64,000 bases of DNA from Ampelocalamus luodianensis (Eukaryota > Streptophyta > Magnoliopsida > Poales > Poaceae), in contig CM070633.1 in the NCBI GenBank assembly GCA_036346255.1, positions 21,762,001 to 21,826,000 of the forward strand. The letters are read 5' to 3'. Positions 35,612 through 47,446 of the stretch are shown in pieces. How positions within the stretch are numbered: the first letter of the stretch is position 1; every line of letters starts with the position of its first letter. The notes beneath the pieces were generated by a model. The model was not told the origin of the DNA. It worked only from the letters and a program-made list of their open reading frames with translations, and did no database searches. A program made the position numbers and the translations under genes.

Positions 35612-37960
35612 TGTAACACCCCATCCCGACCTGAGCCTAGAATGCTACCAACCTACAGTAAACAATTGTAAGAAAACATATTCTACCAAATTTTGGCAGA
35701 ACCTCCCCTGTATTAATATCTACCTGGAGGTTCCAACATAAAATAGGGAATCATAACTCCAAATTTCTTCATCCAAAATCCTCACTAATCATTAGAGTCA
35801 TGATAAACAGCTAGAACATAAATCAAAATGTCTAAGGAGTGCTACTCATCATTATTACAAACTCAATGCATGAAACTTAACCATAAACCAACTTAAGCAG
35901 TTTGCCCATTTATTAGTCGACATTCCAAAATCTAATCATCTATTAATGATGGGTGGCGGTGTGTGAATCCATTCAGGACTACTTTTCCCCATGCATGACG
36001 TTCTTGCAACGGTACCTAAAAACACAATAAAAGCAATGGTGAGTTCAAGAACTCAGTAAGTACCACATAAAGAGACACTACTTCATAATTAAGCATCAAC
36101 ATCCAATTCTAATCTTTGCTCGGAAACTTTATCACATGAAGCATGAATGCAGGCATGCAATGCAATTTTTCACTTTTCACTCTTTTGCGCATTACACCGG
36201 TAATGCGGGGTAAGCAACCGTCTCTGAGAACCCATGCTAGTGCTCGCAAGCACAGGGACCAATTGCCTAATACTCCACAAGTAAAGGGGACCTCAAGCCC
36301 ATACTCCGCAGGTGTGGGGATCTTAGCCCATCGTTACATGATGGGGACCTCTCTTCAATTGCCCACATTCCATGAATGTGGGGACCTTAATTACGCTTTC
36401 CTGGTCACCACGTGACGAGTCTTTATGCATGCTTTCACAATACACAAGAACATTGACAGTTTTGCAATAAGTATGAACAACATCAGCACTGTACATGAAT
36501 TATAACCATTCATATCATAAGCTTACATCGTCTTTAGCCAGCATACCATTCCATCAATCAACCACAGTTACCATGTACCAAATACTAGCATGTATCATAA
36601 GCATTCAACGTCTTTAACTAGCATGCAAACAATCAATTTAACCACCATTGCTAAGAATCAAATACTAGCAAGCATTGCCAAACCATCCATAACTACGCTA
36701 TCAAACAAGGTACTTGCCTCAACCGCGAGAAAACGGAGGATGCGAAGAAGGTGCTGCCTCCAGGACCAGTCCCCCACCTAGATTCATATAAAAGCATACT
36801 AAGATAACAGTATTGGATCAAACAAACTATAAAACCAAGCACGAACTAGCAATAACTTGAAACGCGATCCCGACTTCAATTTCCTAAAGGCTGAACCGAC
36901 CCCTCTGTAAACAGTTGTGTTCGAAAATTCGTATCTTTTAGTACAGGATTCCAAATGAGGTGATCTGGGACTTCATTGAAAGGTTCTCCAATTCCCCAAC
37001 TAAACCTAGTGGGTGGGCCTTCCTGATTCGACCATCTACTACCCCTATCAAGCCAAACAACAGAACATCATTTTCACGTTAGGTTCTTTGGACGGTACAC
37101 TAAAACTATCATAACTTTTAGCTCGTTTGTCTAAACTTCGCATTCTTGACCTTCCCTGAAAGCTACGACAATTAGCTACAACTTTTGTTATACTGAGCTC
37201 CTCAAATTTTCTGTATAACAGATCGCACAAGACAGATTACTAAAACCCATCAGATTACTAACAGATTCACAGAATAGTCCCACTAAATAATTCATAACTT
37301 CTGCTACAGAGGTCCAAATGTTTCGATCTAATACTTCATCGAAATATAACGACGTCCTCTACAATACTCTAGGAGACTTTCAGAGCTGATTCTGCTCGCA
37401 TCTATAACAGAACGACGTTCTAATGCGAACTGTCCTGAACATGCCTAATTATCGTTACTGCTGCAACAATGAAAGATGCATCTAATCGGGGGAAAACCGG
37501 GATTACCCTTGACGAACCGATATCCGGTCACGACGAGCACCCAGCAGCCAGCCACCTCCTAGCGATCTCCTTCTTCTTCCTTGTCGGTAGGCGTGGAGAA
37601 TAGACGTTCTTCGGCCGGCGGCGGGAGGCGTGAAGGGAGGGAGTCAGACAAGCGGGGCGCCTTTTAGGGGTGGCACACAAGGGGAGAGGCGCGGCTGTGG
37701 GAGGGAGGGGAGGGGCACAGGAGAGGGGGCGGGCGGCTAGGGTTTGGGGGGAGAAAAGGGGTGCCTCCCCCCTTTGCCAGCCACCAAAGGGCCTTATGGG
37801 CCGAAGCCCAGGCTCAGGTTGCCTCGGTTTTGCGATTAACCCCTTCTTCTCCCAACCTATTAACTATTTTCCAGAAGGTCCTTCCCCTGGATCGATTTCC
37901 AATTACTCGTCTCCTTTAAATCTTTAGGTTTTCTCCCGAATCCTATTATAGGGTATTACA
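35612..37960 (-). repeat. A 3' LTR
   Basis: 2349 bp, TGTAACACCCC to TAGGGTATTACA. Minus-strand landmarks: telo-box complement AGGGTTT near 37738, leader modules at 36930, 37110 and 37293, GC donor GAG|GCAAGTA (intron base 1 at 36717), hairpin array 36188-36418, acceptor TTTTTAG|GTACC (intron end 36016), CATGCATG at 35990-35997. Confidence 0.85.
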
Positions 37961-38149
37961 CTCTACCCCCCTTAAACTGAATTCGTCCTCGAATTCTAAC
38001 CATGCTACGCCAAGGAGAAAACATGAATAAACTTCGAACATAACACGCACCTGTGGAGAATAACTCCGGATACTGCTCGCGCATGCGGGACTCCAATTCC
38101 CACATGGCCTCTCTCTCGGACTGCTGTGACCAAAGCACGTTAACATACT
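37961..38149 (-). pseudogene. A chromodomain-like C-terminus and polypurine tract
   Basis: The PPT (minus TTAAGGGGGGTAGAG, plus 37961-37977) abuts the LTR. On the minus strand the block VLWSQQSEREAMWELESRMR and YPELF is the aromatic/acidic signature of a chromovirus chromodomain, which targets integration to modified histones. It is one base out of frame with the integrase because of an A-run near 38158. Confidence 0.75.
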
Positions 38150-38770
38150 TCAGTGTTTTTTCCTCAGAACTCTTTCTGATCTTTCCAGAATCCGTATTAG
38201 CTTTGACTCAAAGGTAAAATCTTGCTCTATGATTAATGGCTCTAACGGTACATGATGCTTTGGGTCTCGCAGGTACTTCCTCAACATGGATACGTGAAAT
38301 ACATTATGCACCCCCCGCATTGATTCTGGGAGGTCCAAGCGGTACGCCAATTTCCCAATCCGTGGCAAGATAGTGAAAGGTCCAACGTACCTCGGGCTAA
38401 GCTTCCCTTTGGTACCGAACCTCACCACACCCTTAGTGAGAGATACTCTCAAGAGCACTTGATCCCCCACTTCGAATTCCAAGTCCCTTCTCCTCATATC
38501 TGCATAACTTTTCTGTCTGCTCTGGGCTGCTAACAGATTCTGTCTCACCAAGGCCACCCATTCAACCGTCCTTTGGACCCAATCTGGACCCAACACTGCT
38601 TTCTCTCCCATTGCCTCCCAACAAAGTGGTGACCTGCACCTACGTCCATATAGAACCTCGAACGGGATGGCCTTAACACTGGAGTGGTAGCTGTTGTTGT
38701 AAGCAAATTCTGCTAACGGCAACTGATCCTCCCAACTACCCTTCCAAGACAAGACACAAGTCCGCAACAT
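38150..38770 (-). pseudogene. A integrase C-terminal part (GPY/F module)
   Basis: A 206-codon block with LPLAEFAYNNSYHSS, GRRCRSPLCW, the DNA-binding GPY/F motif FGTKGKLSPRYVGPF and VFHVSMLRKYLRDP leading to the chromodomain. These are standard Ty3/gypsy integrase motifs. A frame break near 38780 separates it from the catalytic core. Confidence 0.85.
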
Positions 38771-40053
38771 GTCCTCCGAGTGCGAATACGTGTTTAAATG
38801 CGCCCATCATGCATGGATGAAACACTTTGTCTTGAGATGGGAGTGTGTGCCAGTGCACTCTGCAAACTTTCCCAAAACTTGGAGACAAACTTGGCATCCC
38901 TGTCGGAAATGATGGTCTCTGGCACACCATACAATCTCACAACTTCCCGCACATAGATAGGGGCCAAGTCACTTGTTGAGTTGGTCGTGCAGATTGGAAT
39001 AAAATATGCGGATTTGCTGAGACGTTCCACTACCACCCACACTACATCCTTACCCCTCGGTGATCGGGGTAACCCAACTACGAAGTCCATAGAGATGTAA
39101 TCCCATGGCCAATGCGGGATCTCTATTGGCTGCAACAACCCTACAGGACGCTTATGTTCCGCCTTCACCTGTTGACAGACACCACAAGAGGCCACATAAT
39201 TAGCTATGTCCACCTTCATCCTCTTCCACGAAGTTACGCCAGTCACAGTACATCTTCGTCGCCGGATGAGCAGTATACGAGTGCGATGTGCCTCCCTCAG
39301 AATATCATCCTTAACCCCCGCTTTTTGTGGTACACAAAGGCGACCCTTAAACCGCAACGCACCACACCCATCCAAACTGAAGTCCCCTTCTTTGCCCATA
39401 TCCAGCCGCTTTCGAACCCTCTGCAACAACCGATCATCCTGCTGTGCTTCCCGCACCCGCTTCGGTATGGCTGACTCTATGATCAATTGCGTTTTAGCAC
39501 TCGCAGTGCCCGCATAGCAAAAAGATATCCCCATGCGGTCAAAATCAGCAATAAGATAATCCAACGTAGCAGGCATCGCCTTACGACTAAGAGCATCAGC
39601 CACAACGTTTGCCTTCCCAGGATGGTATTGAATAGATAGATCATAATCCTTAATCAGCTCCAGCCACCTGCGCTGCCTTAGATTCAGATCCTTCTGTGTG
39701 AAAATGTATTCAAGACTTTTGTGATCTGTGAAAATATCGCAACCCTCACCGTACAGGTAATGCCTCCAGAGCTTCAAGGAAAACACCACAGCGGACAATT
39801 CTAAGTCATGGGTTTGATAGTTCTGCTCATGCTTCTTCAACTGCCTCGACGCATAAGCTATCACTTTTCCCTCATGCATAAGGACACAGCCTAAACAAAT
39901 CCGAGACGCATCGGAGTACACCGTAAATCGCTTCCCAGGCTCAAGAAGAGTAAGAATAGGAGCAGTCACCAGCTTTTCTTTAAGGGTTTGGAAGCTATGC
40001 TCGCAATCATCATCCCACCTAAACTTCACATCCTTCTGTGTGAGTCTGGACAA
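38771..40053 (-). pseudogene. A RNase H and integrase zinc finger/catalytic core
   Basis: RNase H shows VYSDASRICLGCVLMHEGKV, ELSAVVFSLKLWRHYLYG and FTDHKSLEYIFTQ, followed by YHPGKANVVADALSRK. Integrase then shows a degenerate HHCC finger (CGVCQQVKAEH), the first D in SMDFVVGLP and the second D in IISDRDAKF. The region with the catalytic Glu lies at the frame break near 38790. It is joined to RT upstream through a single in-frame TAG (about 40075). Confidence 0.85.
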
Positions 40054-40735
40054 AGGCTTGGCAATAATGGAGAAATCCTATACAAAACGCCGATAATATC
40101 CTGCCATGCCCAGGAAGCTTCTCACTTCTTTGACATTGGTCGGCCTTCCCCATTCTACTACTGAGGAAATCTTACTTGGATCGACTGATATTCCCTTATC
40201 ATTGATGACATGTCCCAGAAATCCCACTTTGGTCATCCAAAATTCGCACTTTTTAAGCTTAGTATAAAACTTATTCTTTCTTAGCGCCTCCAACACAAGC
40301 CTTAGGTGACGCTCATGATCTGCTTCAGTCTTTGAATAGATCAAAATATCATCAATAAAGACAACCACAAAATCATCTACGTATTTGTGTAACATCATGT
40401 TTATTGTCTCCATGAAAGCAACAGGGGTGTTGGTTAGTTGAAAAGACATAACTTTGAATTCGAAATGCCCATACCTTGTGGAGAACGCCGTCTTCTCAAT
40501 ATCCTCCTTCCGAACAGGAAATTGATTATAACCCGACTGAAGGTCAATCTTTGAGAATACCTTGGCCCCCCTCAACTGATCAAATAAATCTTCTATGCAA
40601 GGCAGAGGATATTTATTCTTGATGTTTAAATGGTTGAGAGCACGGTAATCAATACACATGCGCCAACTACCATCCTTCTTCTTGGTAAAAGAACAGAGCT
40701 CCCACGGAGACACTTGGGGCGAATAATATCCTTCG
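40054..40735 (-). pseudogene. A reverse transcriptase
   Basis: KKKDGSWRMCIDYRALN, FSKIDLQSGY, the catalytic FIDDILIYS, LKKCEFWMTKVGFLGHVI and VRSFLGMAGYYRRFV appear in order, giving a near-complete gypsy RT. The canonical SPWGAPVLF is altered to SPWELCSF. A stop follows RRFV where the family has Glu. It copies element RNA to DNA in active relatives. Confidence 0.85.
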
Positions 40736-40828
40736 CCTTTAAATCATCCAGCGCTTCTTTAGTTCCTCACGAAGGGCGGGCCCAAGCAGTAAGGTGTCAT
40801 GGAGACCGGTCGAGCACCTAGTACCAAA

Positions 40829-41411
40829 TCAATTCTGAACTCCCTTTGGGCGGTGGCGGCATCCCGCCAACTCACTGAAATACATCCGAAATTCTCGAAC
40901 CATCGGAATACTTCCTGCAGTCAAAGATGTACTCGGCTTTTCCACCAGAGACAAAAGGAATCCACTTTTTGCTGGTTGACTACCAGGGAACAAGCTAGCC
41001 AGCACACAAAGAGAGTACGAGGGAGCACTACCCTGAAAAACTACATCATGACTAGAAGGTGCTTGCAGGGTTACTGTCTTCCAGAAGCATGATATGACTG
41101 CTCGATAACTATGCAACCAATCCATACCCAGAATAATGTCAAACAGCTCTATCTTCATGACCATCAGATTGGCAATAAAATCTTCCCCATCTAAATAAAT
41201 CACACAACCAGGACTAACTGTGGAACTGGAAAGAATCCCCCTAGGCGAATTAACTAGAATGGACTGAGCTATATGCTGCAAACTCAATTTCGCCTTTCTA
41301 GCAAAATCTAATGATGCAAAGGAGAAAGTAGCTCTTGAATAAAAAAGAACAAATGCCTCTATTGAGTCCACTAAGAGTGTACCTGTCACCACATCGGGAC
41401 GACCTACCGAC
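40829..41411 (-). pseudogene. A aspartic protease (RVP_2-like), active site lost
   Basis: TGTLLVDSIEAFVLFYSRATFSF replaces the usual pattern in which LFDSGATHSF carries the catalytic Asp, so Asp and Gly are gone (YSRA). MDWLHSYRAVISC downstream matches the family's GMDWL motif. A TAG at about 41409 separates it from gag in the same frame. The text around 40735-40829 (protease-RT linker) is frameshifted. Confidence 0.8.
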
Positions 41412-42103
41412 TACGCCGTCAGCATGGCATAGGAAATTGCTGCTGGGGCGGTAGGAGCCCCAACACCCTGGTATGGTGGTGCAGCAACTGCTGGTGGTGC
41501 TGAAGGTGCCGCAACTGTAAATGGTGCCGCCGGAACAGGCGGCCAAAAATACCCCAGCGAGGGAATCTCTCCTGGAAACGGTAGGTATGGCTGAGGCGGC
41601 CTCCAAGACTGAGCAGGTGTCGCTGCTAGCATCTGCACTGACCCTCGAGATGAAGCTGCTTGCTCTGGTGCTGACGTCGGGACTGGCTCCCACTTGATAA
41701 TACTGGCAGGGTTCCGTCAACAAACTAGCGCCTTGTGGCCCGCCCGACCACAGTGGCGACAAGAGCCCGACCAGGTACACTCTGCAGCGCGATGCTCGCT
41801 GCCACACTTGAAGCATTTCATACCTTGCCCTGGGACTGGTCGAAGCATGGGAGCACTCGCTGTCTGTCATGAGGTGAGGGAAGTCTGCGTCTTCGTGAAC
41901 TTGGATTTGAATGAATTCTGTGAGCTTTTGAACTTCTTGGGAACGGGCTTCAGAGATGACCCAATCCCTCCTCCGAAGCTCCTCTTTTGACTGCCACCTG
42001 CATCAGAAGAAGTCACAATACCAGGCACCTCCTCTCCAAGCTGCATTTCTAACTCCATGCCCCTGGCTTGCTCTACCAGGGAGCTAAAGTCGCGCAGCTG
42101 CAG
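41412..42103 (-). pseudogene. A gag C-terminal half with two zinc knuckles
   Basis: Contains two knuckles, CFKCGSEHRAAEC (one residue short) and CRHCGRAGHKALVC (canonical CCHC), then an Ala/Pro-rich tail. A TGA at 41867-41869 and another stop interrupt the frame. Its N-terminal half lies at 60725-61423 on the other side of element B. The break point carries the TGCAG duplication. Confidence 0.8.
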
Positions 42104-43393
42104 TGTAATACCCCGAAAATGTGTTAAGTAATTAGTCGGGAGAGATTAATTATTCGGAAGAGAATTAAATGGATTTGCGGGAAGGACCAACTGGGAAATG
42201 TTCAATTCATCAGTTAGAAAGGGGGGTATCCGCTGTTTTAATCCAACTTGGGCCTGGGCTTTGGCCCATAGTGGCCCATGTGTGGCCGGCCAAGGGGGGG
42301 GACACCCCTTTCCCTCCACCCATGCGCCCCTCCCCCTCTCTCCCTTAGGCAGCCGCCCCTCCCTTCCCCTGCACACCACCCTGCCGGGGTCTCCCGGCTG
42401 CTGTACTCCTCCCCTTGCGTCTCCTCGCTGCCGGCAAAGCCCCGTCCGTCTTCCTTGCTTGCCGACTCGGGAGAGAAGGTGATCGCTGGAGGTGTTTGGC
42501 TGTTCGAGGAAGGAGAAGAGAAAGGGAACGAGATCATCTTTTGGGGGAGAGCTCGCTGGTGGGTGCCCTCAGTGCCCGGCAATCGGTTCATCAAGGCTAA
42601 CCTCATTTTCCCCTCGTTTAGATGTTTTAGCGCTTAACTATTCTTTGCCGGCAATTATGTCGCCTCAGGGCAGATCGCGTTAGAGGGACGATTTGTTATA
42701 GTTAAGTGCGGATTCAGTCTCGGGCATCTCCTAGAAAGTTGTAGAGGACATCAATAGCTTTCAATGAAGTGCTAGATCATAATTTTTGGACCTCTGTAGC
42801 GAAAGTTATGAAATTAATGGTGCGGCTGTTCTGCAACTCTATCAGTTTTTGGACAGGTTTTAGTAATCTAACCTTTGCGATTAGTTAAAGCGATAATTAG
42901 AGGATCTCAGTATAACGCAAGTTGTAGATAATTGTTGTAGCTTTCAGTTAAGAACAAGAACACGACATTTGGATAAAATAGTGGAAAGTTATGATAGATT
43001 TAGTGTTCTGTCCAGAGAACCTGACGCAAAAACGATGTTCTGTTAGAAGGCATATTAGGGGTAGTTAATGGCCGAATCAGGAAGTCCCACCATCTAGGCT
43101 TAGATGGGGAATTTGATAACCTTTCAATGAAGTCCAAGATCATCTCATTTTGACCCCTGTGCTAAAAGTTATGAATTTTACAATATGACTGTTTACAGAA
43201 GGGTCAATTCAGCATGTAGGAAAGTGGAGTCGGGGTCACGTTTCAAGCTTTTGCTATCTCGTGCTTGCTATTATGGTTTATTTGGTATATTGCCATTGTA
43301 TTAGAAAGCTTTTAAATGTATTCTTAGGTGGGGGACTGGTTCGGAGGCAGCACCTACTTCGCATCCACCGTTCTCACGCGGTTGAGGCAAGTA
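42104..43393 (+). repeat. B 5' LTR, truncated after the splice-donor-like site
   Basis: Colinear with 55901-57229. Modules with AAAGTTATG at about 42800, 42985 and 43166. It reaches GGTTGAG|GCAAGTA (43381-43393) and then diverges abruptly. The downstream half with the hairpins, the LTR end, the PBS and the first ~600 bp of the internal region is missing. Open frames at 42198-42637 are GC-rich leader, not genes. Confidence 0.8.
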
Positions 43394-45189
43394 TTGTTTC
43401 CCCCGTTCGCATCCACCGTTCGCATCCATTGGCTTGACTTGTTCTATAAAGCAATCATTGTTTCCCCCAACCGATGAGTTATTCTTGCGGCTGGTGAACT
43501 TGGTTGATTGTCAAGTTTGACCTTTAAACTGGAGTTATACCTTTCTCATTGGAAAACTTGACCTATTTATTCGCTTGATGTTTTTGGTTAATGAAAGTTT
43601 TCTTTTGCAAGTCCTTTAGTACATGAAGGCTTTGACTCAACGTATCTCTCTTGGGTATTTTGAGCGTTGAAGATTAATGGTTGTGTTACGAGTTTCAAGT
43701 TGAGTTCGCAGTGTGTGCATGATCGATTGTAATTAAGGTCCTTATCAAGGGAAGTTGAATAAGTGGAGCTTGTCCTGTAGTAGTTCTTGATGAGCTGTGA
43801 CGATGAGTGTGACAATATTTAGTTGGAATTAATAGAGTTATCAAGAGGTGTGGTATATTGATGACTTGGTCTAATCGTTAGGATTGTGGAATCAGGTAGA
43901 TTTATTGGATAACACGGAGTAATGTATCTCAATGGATTAGCCTACCCATTAGTGATGGTTATGTTAAGAATGTGTTTGAACGATGCCTTAGAGGATATCA
44001 AATTTGGAAATTTTCATAAACTGGTTATTTGATGATCATACATAATAGCTAGATTGAAACATGTATATTGGATTAAACGAATGTGGAGGTAGCATGTTGT
44101 GAAACCCTGTTGTACAGGAGATGAGACTATTAAATGTGGACTTTGTGTTTATAGATGGTTATGTGACTACAAATAGAAGTAGGACCCTTTTTGCATACAT
44201 GATACATACAATTGACAATTGTTAATGATAGTTGGAGCGGGTGTGAGTAACACTAATGGTTGAGTGGATGAATGAGTAAGTGGCTTTGATAGTGTGCTTT
44301 GCGAAATTATTATTTGATAGTATGAACTAGATAAAATAGGTTTGTTTCAACCTTGTGGCTTGTGTTTCTTTTGGAGAAATTTATGATGGGATAAGAGGCT
44401 ATGATGAGTCTCGCTAAGAGTGTATTGTTACATTTCTAGTGCGATTGTCAGTAAGGGATTATGTTGATAATATTGAATGTTTTGTATAAAGGAATTTGGA
44501 TCGCTTTCATGAGATATTGATTAATTGAGTATGTTTCTAGTTCGCGTTTGTGATCTTTCGGACCTCATGTTGATGTGATAGCTGAATTTGTTTAGAGCAA
44601 AGTGACGTGTTGAGATGTTTTATTAGTTCCTAAGTGGATTAGGTGTTGTGATCTTCAAATACTCTTTGTCGAATTGGCATGGTGATCTTTGTAACCAACG
44701 GAAGTTGAGGGAAGTAGAAGTATTTGAGATTGAAGTAAAGTTTCGTAACTTGCAGATTATTGAAGTTTGTCTAAAACTTTTGTTCTTGCCCATAGGTGTT
44801 TTCCCAAATTTTAAAAGCAGTGTTTTATTCTCGTTTGAGGTTTGATATTCTCTGCTTGTGGGACGTGCGCACTCAACTTTGATCATATCTGTTGGTTTTC
44901 GAGAACAGTTTTATCTGATCGTTTCTCTTGATCTTGTAACTATTGTGAGTGGTAACGTTTTCCTTTGTGCTGAAATTTATTTCTTTTTGCCTCTTCTTCT
45001 AAGAAAGGGTTAACCGAACTGTATTGCAAAGTCTCTTCGGTTGTGATTTGGCATCTAGATAGTGGTGGTCTAGTAGGTGGTTTGGTGAACCTTTAGGTGT
45101 CTGAGAGGCCTGGAGTAATAAATCAATTTATTAGAATAATCATTGGAGAGGATTTGAGTTAAAAAGAATATTTCTCTTTGGAGCTAATA
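43394..45189 (+). other. B internal region, left part, non-coding
   Basis: Begins with a short duplication (TTCGCATCCACCGTTCGCATCC). From 43561 it is related to the reverse complement of 50920-51070 in C (TTTATTCGCTTGAT, GTATCTCT, GTTGAAG). No long frame on either strand. Confidence 0.6.
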
Positions 45190-47446
45190 TGTAACACCCC
45201 AACTCTCAAAGAGCCTGGAATGCTACTGGAATTATACTATTCTAGCACAAACTACCAATTTTTGGCAGAATCTTCTTTGTTTAAACAGCTATACTGAGAG
45301 TTCAATAATAAAACATGGCCTTTAACAATATTTCTCATAATCAAGTCTACTCATTCATGCATGATAATCAACTGAACATACCAAGACTGGCAACCTCATT
45401 ATTACAAATAATCAGATACTCAAACCAAAACCATATATGGTGATAACCAAACAGTTTATTTATTTCTAAATTGGTGCTAAGTGGCAAACGCCTTAAGATT
45501 GTGAGGTAGTGAGTGCAACAACTTCTATTCCCTCCCATGCATGTCGTTCCTGCTTCTGGTACCTAAAACATATTAAAGCAAGGGTGAGCCTAAAGACTCA
45601 GCAAGTATCAACAAGGCAATAAACAAGAACACAAACATAGCATCGATGATCGTCAATTAACATCACACTAAACGTAGCCATTTAGCTCATGATATGCAAC
45701 CAATGCAATGCTCCTTTGAACTTTATCTCTTTTCGCATTTCACCGTAATGCGGGGTATACAACCGTCATTGTATCGCTTGCTGTGCCCTCAGCACAGGGA
45801 CCAATAACCTATACACCACATGTATAGGGACCTTTGCCCATCATCTTAATGATGGGGACCTCTTTGTTCATTAGCCCACATTCCACGAATGTAGGGACCT
45901 CAACCCGTCATCTACATGACGGGGACTCTCTTGTATGTGCTTGGTCACCACGTGACCAAGGCACTGTATGCTCTCAACATGCATATGCACCATGATAACA
46001 TTTTCATATGCGGAATACAACATATTCACATTGTACGGAAGCAATAACAACATGCGGAAGAACCTTTAACCATAACTAGCAGTCATCAAAATAAGCGATA
46101 ACTCATCTCATAAATAGGCATGCATGGCTATACGATCAAGATACACCACAATCATATCATGCAAGCATACATATATTATAGCCCGAATACTTGCCTCAAC
46201 CGTGCGAGAACGGTGGGCGCGGCGAGTGCTGCCCCTGGGACCACGCTCCCACCTGAATTTTAAGATAACCCAATCTAAGACCAACATACTGAACCAAGAG
46301 CATAAGAACAACACACATGAACTTGCTAAACCGCCCAAGTGTTTCCCAACTTCCAATTTCTAGCGATCGATTTGGCGCACACTGTAGACAGTCAACTTCT
46401 AAAATACATAACTTTCTGCTCAGGAATCCAAATAAGATGATCTTAGACTTTATGAAAAGGTAATTAAATTACCTAAATAAACCTAGTTAGAGCCCTTTTG
46501 ATTCTTCCATTTACTTCCCTACCAAGCCAATCTACAGAACATCAGAATTCACGTCGGGTTCTCTGGACAGTGCACTAAAACCACCATAACTTTTGCTACG
46601 AAAGGCCGAATCTTGCGTTCTTTATCTCTCTGAAAAGGTATAGAAATTACCCACATTTTTCGTTATATTGAGATCCTCTGATTTCGTCTTTAACTAATAG
46701 ATTAATTCAGATTTCTACAGACTGTCCCAATACTGACAGATCAGCAGGACAGCGATACTAAAAAATTCATAACTTTCTAACCGTTAATCGGATTTGGGTG
46801 ATCTTGGTGGCCACTGAAAGCTAAGAACATTGTATACATAACTCTAGGAGATCAAAACTCCTAATTCGGCTTCTAAACACATGAAACTGGCCGCGCAACA
46901 TTCTGGACAGAACACGATCTATTAAACCGACGCAAATCAATCTACCAAACGACATCAACCGCAACTACTACGCATCAACCAACGAAGAACACGCGACGTT
47001 ACCCTTGTAGAATCGCAGCAAGATGATGAACTCTCCCCGCGAAGTTGATCTCCTCTCCTTTCTTCACTTGATCGGCAGTAGGGAGCACCAACGGCGAGGA
47101 GGGAGGCACCAATGGAGGGGAGCACCACCATGGAGGAGAGGGTGTGCTACAGTGATGGCGGTGGCACTGTAGCTACAGTGCACCTAGGGTTTCCCCCTTC
47201 TTTTTATTGGTGGCCAACCCCTCATGGGCCTCTTGGGCCAAGGCCCGAGGCCCAAGTTGCCAAAAGCTGCAGAAACCCCTTTTTATGTCTAATTTCTCTT
47301 TTGAGCGCTTTCTTTCGTAGAATAAATCGAGTATTACATTAAAACCCTCTTTCTCCTGTTCAATCGCTTTGCTAAAAGAAATATTCTCCGATTTAATTAT
47401 TCTCTCGATTTAATTATTCTCTCGATTTAATTTTTGGGGTATTACA
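45190..47446 (-). repeat. C 3' LTR
   Basis: TGTAACACCCC to GGGGTATTACA. Hairpin array 45781-45960, CATGCATG at 45536-45543, intron-like span 45563-46194, modules at 46407, 46585 and 46768, an 18-bp perfect palindrome GCACTGTAGCTACAGTGC at 47164-47181 beside a telo-box. Frame 47112-47342 runs through these motifs and is not a gene. Confidence 0.85.

Noticed and set aside
42198..42683. Open frames of about 60-120 codons at the B LTR, with parallel ones at 55995-56475
   Set aside because: They repeat wherever this LTR repeats, frames shift between copies, and start and stop positions are not conserved.
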